DNA of 64,000 nt, taken from NCBI GenBank assembly GCA_030068145.1, contig JAPJBO010000126.1, positions 186,001 to 250,000 of the forward strand, read 5' to 3'. A program made the position numbers and the translations under genes. The stretch is from Diplonema papillatum. Lineage: Eukaryota > Euglenozoa > Diplonemea > Diplonemida > Diplonemidae. Below are positions 1-9,469 of this stretch, piece after piece (within the stretch, counting starts at the first letter, position 1; each line of letters begins with the position of its first letter). Below the pieces are notes generated by a model that searched no databases, was not told the origin of the DNA, and saw only the letters and a list, made by a program, of their open reading frames with translations.

Positions 1-1004
1 AGGCGACGGGTACACAGCGAGTGGGTGTCGCGGTCGGTGCACGGATTCGAATGTCCAACCCACACGTGATATGGCATTTTCATTTCGGTCATATTCTTAC
101 ACACACACCCAGGTTGGAGGCGGTGCACGGATGCTTTCATGCCCCCACTTATGATATGGAATTTCCATTTCGGCTATTGTCCGCGCACGACCCCAGAAAG
201 GCTCGACGACGAAACCCCGAAGACAGGAGCGCGAAGAGGCAACGAAGCGCGAGATCCCTTCTGGTTGTCATGACTCGGGTGCAGGGACCCCATATATACT
301 ATAAGATTGTCTTGTTTCAAACCGGGGTCAACCAACGGTCGGGCTCAGGCGCAAAACGGGACTTTCGTGTCTCTTCAACCCATCGATTTCCAAGCTACAG
401 CTTCTGCACTGCACCGGTACGCAGGGAGTCTGCAAATTGGCCTCTGGTGGATTTTGGTTCGAAGCGCATCGAGTCTTGCTTTCGGCGTCTTCTGTTCAGT
501 CGGCCGAACACAGGTGCCCAAGGGAATCCTCGGCATGACCTGATGATCCTTTGGTGGTCGTCGTAGGTGACAGTATCGCATGGTGAACACTACTCTCGTG
601 TTCCTTTGGGGGTTGTTTGTAGCTTGGAGTTCTGTAAAGTACTCTGTCGCACGCGTTTCGAGTGCCCCCCCCCCCCCCTGAAGTGACACGAGAACCTGCG
701 AGTGAAACGTGCCTGCTTTGTGAACCGATCCGGTCCGACATTTTGCAGAATCCTGTTCAAATCTAAAACAGGAGCCCGGAATACAATCTCTCAAGGGCTG
801 GGTCGAAGCGGCAGAAGCGCGGAAGAGGGTGGACGACATAGTGCACATACGTGCCGTACACGCTGTATATAACGTAATGCTGCATCCGGGGAGTAGATCA
901 AGGATGCGCAACATGCCATCTCAATCTCTGCGACCACAGTAGCGCGGGAAGCGAGATTCTACAAACGAGTCTCGTGGGCATTCGGACGGTCGCGGGCGGC
1001 ATGA
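1..1004. other. Non-coding left flank
   Basis: Apart from the spliced-leader-like stretch, I recognise no gene here. A run of about 17 C residues lies near 664-680. Reading frames in this stretch have no family features. Confidence 0.5.
378..480 (+). ncRNA. Spliced-leader RNA-like sequence (candidate or relic)
   Basis: Seen: a 39-nt stretch ending at 416 is followed directly by a GT donor (417-418), and a GATTTTGG motif resembling an Sm site lies at 450-457. The 39-mer contains AAGCTACAG, TTCTG and ACT in the order and spacing I remember from the diplonemid spliced-leader exon; most differences are T-to-C changes. Known: SL RNAs supply a short capped exon to mRNA 5' ends and carry a donor followed by an Sm site. 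I see no clean T-run terminator, and the exon is diverged, so this may be a pseudogene or chance. The comparison sequence comes from memory. Confidence 0.3.
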
Positions 1005-2177
1005 TCATGTCTCTTCGTCTTCGTCAGGATCATCCTCGAGGTCGTCTGACTGCGAAGCACCGCGACGGTTCCACAGCAACTTTTCGGTGATGCCGTCGAG
1101 CCAGTCGTGGTCTTTCTGCTGCAGGTTGATGACCGGCAACGGGAACTTCGACGTGGATATCGTGACGCTGTACCCTGGGAGCAGGTCCGGGATACGCCGG
1201 CCGTCGCAAACGCACTGGGCGGCATGCATCCTGGACTTGTTCGGCAGGACGACGTCGACGACGGATTGCTCGTTGATGAGGATTGGGCGGAAGGACAAGC
1301 TGCTGGGGGCAATGGGGGTCAGCAGCGTGCACGGCACGCTCGGCGCCACCATCGCGCCGCCGCAGCTCATGTTGTAGCCCGTGCTGCCGGACGGCGTGCT
1401 GACGATGATCCCGTCGCCCTCGACCACCGTGATGCTGTGCTTGTCCACGAAGAGCATGAACTTGCCAATTCCACCGGATCCCGTCGGCTGGCAGACCACG
1501 ACATCGTTCAACACCTTCGCGGAGTGCAGCACCCCCGCGTTCTCATCCTTCAACTCGGCCAGCAGCCTGGTGCGCAACGTGGCTCTCAGGTGGGCATCCC
1601 GGTGGAGGACCCTGTCCATGACGCCCGTCCATTTGTCGAACGAAAAGTTCGCCATGAACCCCAACGAGCCGAGTCCGAAGGTGACGCACGGCGGCAGGGG
1701 CCCGTGGTTCGGCGTCGAGAACAGCCGCGAGGCGTGCAGAAGCGTCCCGTCGCCGCCCAATACGACGACGAGGTCGATCTGCTCGTTCGCGCTGCACTGG
1801 GAGGGGGTGACCTTCATCTTCCCGTAGTCGGCGACCGACTGCGCCTCTACGAGGACGAGGCAGCCCTTTCGACTGAGCCAGTCGGCCACGAAGGTGGCCG
1901 CGGCCGTGGTCCGCTTGCACTTCCACTTCTTCACGATGAGGATCCGCTCCGGCGAGTGCTTCCACCGCAGCATCGCGCGCCGGCGCAGCCGGAGCATCGG
2001 GTCCGAGTCCTCCCATTCGAGGCTCACGCGCCCGCCGAGTACGACTTCCGCCCTCCGCGAGCCGGGGGCCGCGAGCGCCGCCGCCGCCGCCTCCGCTGCC
2101 GCCTCGGTCGACGCGCGCAGCTGGCCGCCGATCGCCCGCTTGCAGTTCCGCAGGGCAAACTTTCGCGCATGGTACAT
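1005..2177 (-). CDS. NAD kinase (ATP-NAD kinase family)
   Basis: Phosphorylates NAD(H) to NADP(H). The 390-residue protein from the ATG at 2177 has the family hallmarks: GGDG at residues 141-144 in VVVLGGDGTLLHASR, followed by FGLGSLGFMANF (168-179), an N-D motif at 224-225, and GDGIIVSTPSGSTGYNMS at about 254-271, the NAD-binding loop. The tail (SDDLEDDPDEDEET) is acidic. The N-terminal 70 residues are Ala/Arg-rich and could be a targeting or regulatory extension. The frame stays open upstream to 2261 through G-rich low-complexity sequence, so I chose the first ATG that precedes normal-looking protein. GTATGT overlaps this start, so an upstream exon cannot be excluded. No cis intron is needed to complete the kinase core. 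Function is confident; the start is not. Confidence 0.9.
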   Translation of the reverse strand: MYHARKFALRNCKRAIGGQLRASTEAAAEAAAAALAAPGSRRAEVVLGGRVSLEWEDSDPMLRLRRRAMLRWKHSPERILIVKKWKCKRTTAAATFVADWLSRKGCLVLVEAQSVADYGKMKVTPSQCSANEQIDLVVVLGGDGTLLHASRLFSTPNHGPLPPCVTFGLGSLGFMANFSFDKWTGVMDRVLHRDAHLRATLRTRLLAELKDENAGVLHSAKVLNDVVVCQPTGSGGIGKFMLFVDKHSITVVEGDGIIVSTPSGSTGYNMSCGGAMVAPSVPCTLLTPIAPSSLSFRPILINEQSVVDVVLPNKSRMHAAQCVCDGRRIPDLLPGYSVTISTSKFPLPVINLQQKDHDWLDGITEKLLWNRRGASQSDDLEDDPDEDEET

Positions 2178-3962
2178 ACCAGACTCACACCCCCCCCCCT
2201 TTTCCCTGCCTCGCCCCCCACACACCGACCCCCCTCTTTTCCCCCCCTTTTCCCACAGCACACGCCCCCAATCCGGGCGGTCTGCTTCTCTGCCGGTGGT
2301 TGTCGCCGTTGTTCAGTGGGTGACTTGCCAAGCACCACCCCGCTTTGGGCAAAGCTTACGTCCCGAGGTACACGGGTTGTGGTAGGTCCGCGTGTTCATG
2401 ACGGGAAGACAGGCGCAAATGGCTGCGGTGGCCGGGCATTCGTTACTTTTATGAGATCGTACGATCAAAGCAGAATAATTGAGAAGCACTCAGCATGCGG
2501 GGGTCCCGCTTGGGGACGGCGCGGACTGCTTGTTCGAATACTGGATTGTTTTGTCGCCACTTGTTGCCTGTACGTGTAGATCGCTTTCTTTTCCTTCTTT
2601 TGCGCGTCGGCGTTTGCGAGTCGGCTGCGACTCTTTGGGCCCTCGACGACCCGCATAGAGCGACAACAACAATCGCCTACGTTGTACGGTTACTCAAGCT
2701 AAACTTCCGGTCTAGAGCTTATGTTCAATGCGGCATTCTAGAATTCAGCTCTCTGATCTCTCTGGCGATCGGCAATACGGGACAAGAACTCGAAAACAGA
2801 AAGGACAGGTGTTGCAAAGGCGATGAATCGCATCGTCGCTTTCCTTCTTTGCTTTTCTCGTCTGGCAAGTAACGAAGTCGGGAACAGAACGGTACCGTAG
2901 GAAGCAGACAAACGACATGGAAAATGAAGAGAAGAGAACGAGATTCGTCACCCACTTTGTTGTTTGAGCAAAAGCTTGTAAGGGGATGCGAGCCGGTCCA
3001 CCCAATCCCTCTTGGAACTGAAGCTTGCATCGAAATGCGTACCGCCGTATGCGAAGGCAACGAGAGGAGCAAGAGCAACAGCGCCGGATGCACGACTTGC
3101 TGCGTTTGAAAAAGTATTCCTTGAGCGGTTAATGCAGACCATTGCCATTGACAATTACGTATGCATGCTAACCTCAAACTGTTCAGGTGCGCCACGGAAA
3201 AGTGGAAAACGGTAGCCGGTGTTTTTGTGGAAACAGCTTATCTTCGGTTGTTCACATACGACGATAGAAACCACCGCCTCGGATTGGCCTTGAATTCACA
3301 ATGCGCTGTCTATCGGCATTGGGAGCTAGTAAGTGCGGAAGAGGCAAGCTGTATAACACGGCAGGCTAGAAGGGGAGATGTATCCCGCCTAAACGGCACA
3401 CATGCCGGTGCAGAGTTCACGAAGCGGGCCACAGGCCCACCTGGAAGGGCGGGCAGACCGCCGAAAAAGTCACGTTCCTTCGCTCGTCCACTACTTCCAG
3501 ATGGTAAAATCCTCGAAGTCAAGTAGGAAATCGATCAACATCCACTCGCGTCTGTCTCAGAGGAGTCTCAATCCCGCACCCAACGCAGCGTTAACTTTTG
3601 CTGCCGAGGTTACAATTGATCCAGGTGAGCCTGCAGGCTCTATACCATGCAGCTTTCCTACTACCCTCAGCAGCAGCTCATTGCGGTTTGGCCTTTCTTG
3701 ATGCGGCAGCGTGTTTTTCAGTAGAACGGCAGTAGCTCTTTTAACAGTTGCAAAGCATTGAACGTCCGAAGATGCAAGAGGATCCTAGACGACTGAATCG
3801 GAAGCCCCTCAAACCGTCGTTTGATCAGTTGGTGCTGATCGGGATTACCTTATGAGCGCAAACCCTTTGCGGCGTGCTCCTTGCTCAGCCAAAGACAAAA
3901 TTCTCGGCTGGCGACAAACGGTCAAGAGCCACGAAAACCAAATTGATAAAACTAGTGGTGTT

Positions 3963-4075
3963 GGCCGAATCGCAAATATAGGACTTCTGTAGGACTGGGT
4001 ATGGGCCTGTTGTTTAGCACCGTCCGAATCGCAAATATAGGACTTCTGTAGGGCTTGGGTATGGGCCTACCATGT
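3963..4075. repeat. Direct repeat, two copies, period 61 bp
   Basis: The phrase beginning CCGAATCGCAAATATAGG occurs at about 3963 and again at about 4024, continuing through GGTATGGGCCT with one or two differences. No protein frame runs through it. Confidence 0.8.
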
Positions 4076-4921
4076 AGCGTCAAGAAATTGTTTGAATGCG
4101 CCGGGAATGGGTCCCGTTTCGGGCTCAAGGTAAGTCACGCTTGTGATTCCAAGCTTCCTCGCGTCTTCGAGTCGTGAGAATAAAACAAGAGCTCGTCACT
4201 CGCACGTCCTCTGCTGGTGCAAAAGCTACTGATGGTAAAGAGAGTGTTCTTTAGAGTGAACCCTTTTGTTGAACGTAGTGCCTGATCATCAAGCGAAAAA
4301 GCCTTGGTTTGCGGTGACGAGCTTCTCATTTCCTCCATCTCTTTATGCTTGGCAAAAAGATTTTGGGAAATTCCGGAAAAGGCGTCGAACGTTCAAGGCC
4401 ATGGAATATCCCGCTGAACGCCCATTCCTTCCAACGAGGCGCAACCTCAGTACAGGAGTATCACAGTGCATGGCAAATGCTACATTAACCGCACTGACAC
4501 GTCGCGCAGCCGACATCGAACTAAGCAACGCCAGTCCCCCAAGCGCGGCATCAAGCTAGGAAGTGAGCAAGCTGGGAAAATCTTAGTTTGTGATGGCTAG
4601 GCAGAACACTTCATGTTGGATGCTAGCAACAAGCTTTTTTCGAAGAATGGAAAGGGGGAGAGCGACAAATGCTGGCTAGACAGTTCCTCTGTTTTTAAAG
4701 GTTCTCTTCCTGGAGCCAAGACGCCGATGAATTGTGTTTGCAAATTCGTTATTTTCTTCGTACTTTTGCTTCATTGGTCGAATGGGGAGTCAAAAACAGA
4801 AGATTTCTCTGATATGAGCAGCTGTTGCGCTAACGAGCTCGACAAGAAATCGTTTGTGCTCGAGCAGGGCTTACGCTCCGTTTTCAGTCTCAGAGAACCC
4901 GTGTGGTCCACATGGACGCTT

Positions 4922-5012
4922 AAGGTTCGAGGGGGAAAAAACCTTTCCCCTCGAACCTTCCCCTATATGCCCTTTTTTTTGTTTGTGCGATTTGACCTGA
5001 ACGCGTTCAGGT
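4922..5012. repeat. Hairpin (13-bp stem) and adjacent 18-bp perfect palindrome
   Basis: AAGGTTCGAGGGG at 4922-4934 is the exact reverse complement of 4947-4959, with a 12-nt A/T-rich loop. At 4995-5012, ACCTGAACGCGTTCAGGT is a perfect palindrome. No role can be assigned. Confidence 0.75.
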
Positions 5013-5171
5013 TAAACCGCTGCCAACGTTCCTTTTAGCTGTAACAAGTATGCTCTCTAAGGAGGTGGTTACTGGTTATCGCAAAAGAATTGCGTCACTA
5101 CTGGACTTGGCGACACCTGGCTGTGGGCCTAGACTCACCTGCATGTGGTACACACGTGTGGGGGGGAAGAC

Positions 5172-5204
5172 ATATCACTCATTCCACGAAAAAGTGTCAC
5201 AGAT
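5172..5204 (+). repeat. Left 33-bp inverted repeat (partner 11860-11892)
   Basis: Positions 5172-5204 are the exact reverse complement of 11860-11892. Looser similarity continues inward. Both sides also carry a block starting CGATTATGGGCAAGC (5282 and 11590), but in direct orientation, and a GCCAATTCACC/GGTGAATTGGC pair. This could be the termini of one 6.7-kb element or two copies of one repeat family. Confidence 0.7.
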
Positions 5205-5380
5205 TCTCCGTCTGAAAAGCAGCCCGTTTTGGGTCAAAATTTTGGAATTTTTGGGAAAATTTTTTTGGGATGGGAAAGAGCTATCCCTGGCGATTATGGG
5301 CAAGCAATCAGCTCGCGTGGCGACCAAAATCTGGCGTGCAGATGGACAAAAGGTCGGTTTTGGGGCTGTTTCAAAAACCC

Positions 5381-5460
5381 AAAAAAACGATTTCTGGCGG
5401 GAATCGAACCACCGACCCTCAAACCCCTGTGTGGGCGTGGTAACCTCTGGACCATGGGCT
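5381..5460 (-). ncRNA. tRNA-like Pol III unit, leftward
   Basis: On the minus strand, TGGTCCAGAGG (5454-5444) fits an A box and GGTTCGATTCC (5410-5400) is a perfect B box, followed by seven T residues (5387-5381) as a terminator. I could not fold a full acceptor stem or a regular anticodon arm, so this is a tRNA pseudogene or tRNA-derived SINE head and not a confident tRNA gene. Confidence 0.4.
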
Positions 5461-5670
5461 AAAAAAACGGCGGATGATAGATTTTTTTGTTCGCTACGGA
5501 GTGCAAATTTTGAACTCATTTTGAGTTCTTCGCAAACCGGGCGAAATAAGCTCCCAGAGGGCAGAAATACCGCCCTGGGACACTGAAAACGAGTAAATGA
5601 CGATCTCTCACTTTCCGATAAGAAATCCAACTGAGCAGGCGCTAAAAGCGAATTTTGGCCCGAGGTTTGG

Positions 5671-5743
5671 CAACATAGCTCAACGGTTACCGCACCCTCC
5701 TAGGCCGTGGTTCGATTCCCCCGGTCCGACTTTTTTTTTTTTT
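5671..5743 (+). ncRNA. tRNA-like Pol III unit, rightward
   Basis: TAGCTCAACGG (5676-5686) fits an A box, GGTTCGATTCC (5709-5719) is a perfect B box, and 13 T residues follow at 5731-5743. The box spacing is too short for a complete cloverleaf and the ends do not pair. It shares GGTTACC and GTGGTTCGATTCCC with the unit at 5381-5460 and is transcribed away from it. Confidence 0.4.
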
Positions 5744-5821
5744 GCGATTTTTCGGTGTGAAAAGCAGCCGTCTCAAAATTATTTTGAGCCAATTCACCTA
5801 CCCCCCCTGAAAGCGACTTGA

Positions 5822-5882
5822 GCTCGATTACACTCGATTACGCGTCGATTACACTCGATTACGATCGATTACAATCGATCAG
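5822..5882. repeat. CGATTACACT-type microsatellite
   Basis: Degenerate tandem copies of a decamer like CGATTACACT. The same type occurs at 9381-9469 and 11489-11515, where it flanks the LINE fragment. Confidence 0.85.
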
Positions 5883-5899
5883 CTTTTGGTGAATTGGGG

Positions 5900-7019
5900 G
5901 GGTACTGTAACAATTGATTAAACACACAGCACTCAGCCAATCCTGATTAGCTGATGCAACGTGTCTATTATCGAGCCTTCTTCTGGGGCTAAAGATGCTG
6001 ATAGCACGATCATCGAATATCGAACAAAAAGAAGCATATTCGTCTGAAAAAAGGATGTAGCCAGGCAGTGCAGCAGGGGACGAGGAAGTTCGGACTGACT
6101 TGTGGAAGCAGGTTGTCGAGTGCATAGGGGCTCGGGTACCCGTTTTCCCGTATTAGCAACCTTTGCAATTTAGCGCAGCTAATACTCGAGCCTTTTGGCA
6201 TTCCCTGCGGGGCAGTTCCAGGCGATAGGGCAAGCGCTTGGCAGACACCCTGTCCTCGAAGATGTCAAGTTTCTGTTTGTGGGTTCGATCTCCCTGGCGA
6301 CAACAAGGCGGTTGAAAACGGAGGCTAATCTCACCTTTAGGCACTGCAATGTCACGCATGCCATTGTCAGACGCTACCGTCTGGCATTGCGCAATTCGTG
6401 CCATAGTCGTTGGGGGTATTGGCAAGGGGGTTCAGTGGACACTCATCTGTTGGCTCCTCGTTACTGCCCACGTAGGTTCCGGGAGGTCTGCTTGGCTGCA
6501 CGCGGCTTGTGGTGTTGCTTCGTTCTTGAACTTTTTCTTCGGCTTCATGCGGTTCATCGTCCCGGCCTGCCCCTGGGGGTCATTTCCCATTATAGTACAC
6601 ACTTTCTTAGAGTTCTCTTAAAGTTACCCAAGATAGTACATGTTTCGAGACTGGAGGTCCTATGAACATGCAATGTGAATAGCCTCTATTCGAGCCAACC
6701 CCACTTTTCTCCAGTAAAAAAGTGTAATGTTTTTGGACTGGATAATAGTGCGGAGCAAGCTTTTTTTTACCCTTCCGAAAGGTATGCGGGTGGCAGAGTG
6801 ACCGGGTGTCGGTCTTCAGGCCGGTAGGCCCGGGTTCGAACCCCATGACATTTTCCCGGTCAAAGATAGTTTTCGAGGTTTGTTGCGTTTCGGGGTCTAA
6901 TGCGCCCGAAAGTTGCGTTTTTTGCGGAGTTTCTCAGTATCTCGCGGTATTTGGCTTACCCCGGGTGAGTCGGGGGGGGTCCGGGGGGCGGGTACTGGCG
7001 CCGAACTTGCCACCAGAAC
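5900..7019. other. Gene-free stretch, no confident content
   Basis: A reading frame at 6195-6665 (+) is faintly reminiscent of leucine-rich repeats but is not convincing. A tRNA-like stretch at about 6786-6846 (+) has an A-box-like TGGCAGAGTGACCGG and a B-box-like GGGTTCGAACCCC, but its central arm has the wrong loop size for a tRNA. A short GTACTATAAT/CTTAGAGTT motif near 6595-6650 recurs at 7610-7670 and 8275-8420. Confidence 0.4.
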
Positions 7020-7560
7020 CCGAACTTTGCTTCGCCCGAACTTAGCTTCGCCCGAACTTTGCTTCCCCCAGAACTTTGTTTCGCCCGAACTTTGCTTCAC
7101 CAGAACTTTGCTTCATCCGAACTTAGCTTCGCCCAGAACTTTGCTTCGCCCGAACTTAGCTTCACCAGAACTTTGCTTCACCCGAACTTAGCTTCGCCCG
7201 AACTTTGCTTCGCCCGAACTTTATTTCACCAGAACTTTGCTTCACCCGAACTTAGCTTCACCCGAACTTAGCTTCGCCTGAACTTTGTTTCGCCCGATCT
7301 TAGCTTCACCAGAACTTTGCTTCACCCGAACTTTGCTTCCCCCAGAACTTAGCTTCACCCGAACTTTGCTTCGCCCGAACTTTGCTTCACCAGAACTTAG
7401 CTTCGCCCGAACTTTGCTTCACCAGAACTTTGCTCACCCGAACTTAGCTTCGCCCGAACTTTGTTTGCCCGAACTTTGTTTCGCCCGGTCTTTGCTTCAC
7501 CAGAACTAGCATTGCCCGAACTTAGCTTCGCCCGAACTTTGCTGTTCCCCGAACTTTAAC
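7020..7560. repeat. Minisatellite of 15-17-bp units
   Basis: More than 30 imperfect units of the form GAACTTTGCTTCRCCC or GAACTTAGCTTCGCCC, with TTTGC and TTAGC variants interspersed. Periods near 16 keep short frames open in all phases, which gives spurious repetitive ORFs. Confidence 0.9.
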
Positions 7561-7839
7561 TGCTGCCTCCAGTCTCGCCACGCGCCGGCCTTAGCCGAGC
7601 GCACGTACTTCCTTAGAGTTGCCCATTATAGTACATGTTTCCTTAGAGTTGCCCATTATAGTACACACACTTGAAACTCCTGGAAGGCCCCCAGAAATGC
7701 AAGAAAAATGCACAGAAACCGTAGTTTTTGCTTTTTCTTCGTTTTTTTAGAGACCCCCCTTTCCCCAGCCGTGGCCCAGGCAAGGGCTGCTGGTTGGGTG
7801 AAATACCAAAAGAGTACGGTTTCCTGACTCGGACCTGAG

Positions 7840-7930
7840 TTTGTGCCCAAAACTTGAGTTCCAAACTTGGGTCCCAAACTTGAGTCCCAAACTTGGGTCC
7901 CCAACTTGGGTCCCCAACTTGGGTCTCAAA
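7840..7930. repeat. Short tandem repeat CCCAAACTTGGGT
   Basis: About seven units of a 13-14-bp motif containing AACTTGGG or AACTTGAG. Diverged copies continue near 8080-8190. Confidence 0.8.
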
Positions 7931-8269
7931 CGCGGTGCACCGTGCTGCACGCGAGGAAAACCCGGCTGAGGGGAATTGATGCCTGTTGTGTTTCAGTTTT
8001 TGATCGGCATGCTTGCCATTTTGGTCCTTGATTCGATGAGAGTCTGGATTTTCTAACCGAACCTGGTTCTGCAGAAACTTGGACACAACTTGGACCCGCA
8101 CTCAAGTTGGAACAATTTACTCTTTTGGGCACAAACAGGAAAAGGTGCTGTTTTGGGCACAAACTCGGGAAACGTACTGTTTTGGACCTTATCCCAGCCT
8201 CGTTTTGCCCGGGCTTCGTTCCGCCCCACAGACAGAACAGAACAGGATAAGAGACCGTGCCAGAGCAAA

Positions 8270-8425
8270 ACGTACTACAATGGACAACTCTAAGGAAAGA
8301 TGTACTATCTTGATCAACTCTAAGAAAAACCGTACTATCTTGGGATGTACTATAATGGGCAACTCTAAGGAAACATGTACTATCTTGATCAACTCTAAGA
8401 AAAACCGTACTATCTTGGGTATTGA
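8270..8425. repeat. Interleaved GTACTATCTTG / CAACTCTAAG repeat
   Basis: Units pairing GTACTATCTTGATCAACTC with AAGAAAAACCGTACTATC are repeated over about 150 bp. Inverted relatives lie at 6590-6650 and 7610-7670. Confidence 0.8.
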
Positions 8426-8429
8426 CTCT

Positions 8430-9380
8430 GCCCCTGGTACACGACTCGTCTCGTCTCCGTAGCTCGTCTATCCTGCTTCACTTCGTGCTTCCATCGAGCC
8501 TACTTGCGCTGTCACATTCCGATGGGTAGTGCGTCTGCGGGAGGAACCTGCCGTTATTGTGGCTGACACACCCTGTCCCTGCGGCCTTCATCGCTGTCTG
8601 CTCTCGTGCGGCCACTGTGGGGCATGATTCCGCCTCGGATCCTCGGTTGTGCTCCTTAGCTGGATCGCTAGCTCGATAAGAAGAGCTGGTGTGTGGGCAC
8701 AAGCGAATGTGGTTGCGGTTGCGGGCCGGCCGGCGTGACTGCGAGCAGACAGGCTGCATGCGCGTGGGCCCAATCGCGCCATTCACGCGGTACTCCAAAG
8801 GCCTAATCGGGCCGGGCCGGCACATACAGATTGCGACCGGGGCCAGCGTCGCACCTCGGTCTCGTCCCTTACAGCCGGAGCACGTGGCTCTCCCCAAGCC
8901 TCTGGGAAGGTGGCGGAGCTGGGAAGACGCGAGAGAAAACCAAAGTAGCGGCGGCCGACCTCTGTCTGCAAGCACGTCTCTGGCAGGGCAGTCGGCACCA
9001 AACGGAGCACAGTACCTCTTCCAAAGCAGTCGGCTGAAGCGGAGCACAGTCAATGGGCATTCAGAGAGTGCAAAGCATGTCTCTTGTAGGGCAGTGGGCA
9101 GCGGGCTTTGAGGGAAAGGTCAGCGCGGTAGCGACCAGGAGAACACATACAGATGGGTGGGGAGAGGCCCTGGGACTAAGGCGTGACTACCCCCGTCCCT
9201 GTCCCTCCCAGGGCCGAATCTAGCCTGGCTCCACCACGGTGAAGGCCCACACCTGCGGTTTCCGTCCCTCGTATGCTTGTGCTTGGCACTTCTTGGGCCA
9301 GACAGTGGTCAACATGGTCGCTCATGGGTCAGCCAGGGGTCCACCAGTGGTCGAACCCAAAATACTAGTGTCAATTTCGA
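8430..9380. other. Gene-free stretch
   Basis: Overlapping frames on both strands, none with recognisable domains. I see nothing specific here. Confidence 0.4.
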
Positions 9381-9469
9381 TCACACTCTACAACGCTCGA
9401 CTACACTCTACTACACTCTACTACACTCGACTACACTCTACTACACTCGATTACACTATATTACACTCG

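Larger units (their letters stand above)
2178..5144. other. Gene-free stretch with short repeats and palindromes
   Basis: No coding region recognised. It contains a tandem 61-bp duplication (3963-4075) and two perfect palindromic elements near 4922-5012, listed separately. The remainder is unannotatable. Confidence 0.5.

Noticed and set aside
6195..6665. Possible leucine-rich-repeat protein fragment
   Set aside because: Only one stretch (GQALGRHPVLEDVKFLFVG) is suggestive; the repeat does not continue and the frame has no start context.
6786..6846. tRNA-Leu/Ser gene
   Set aside because: A- and B-box-like sequences are present, but the central stem leaves a four-base loop and the acceptor ends do not pair.
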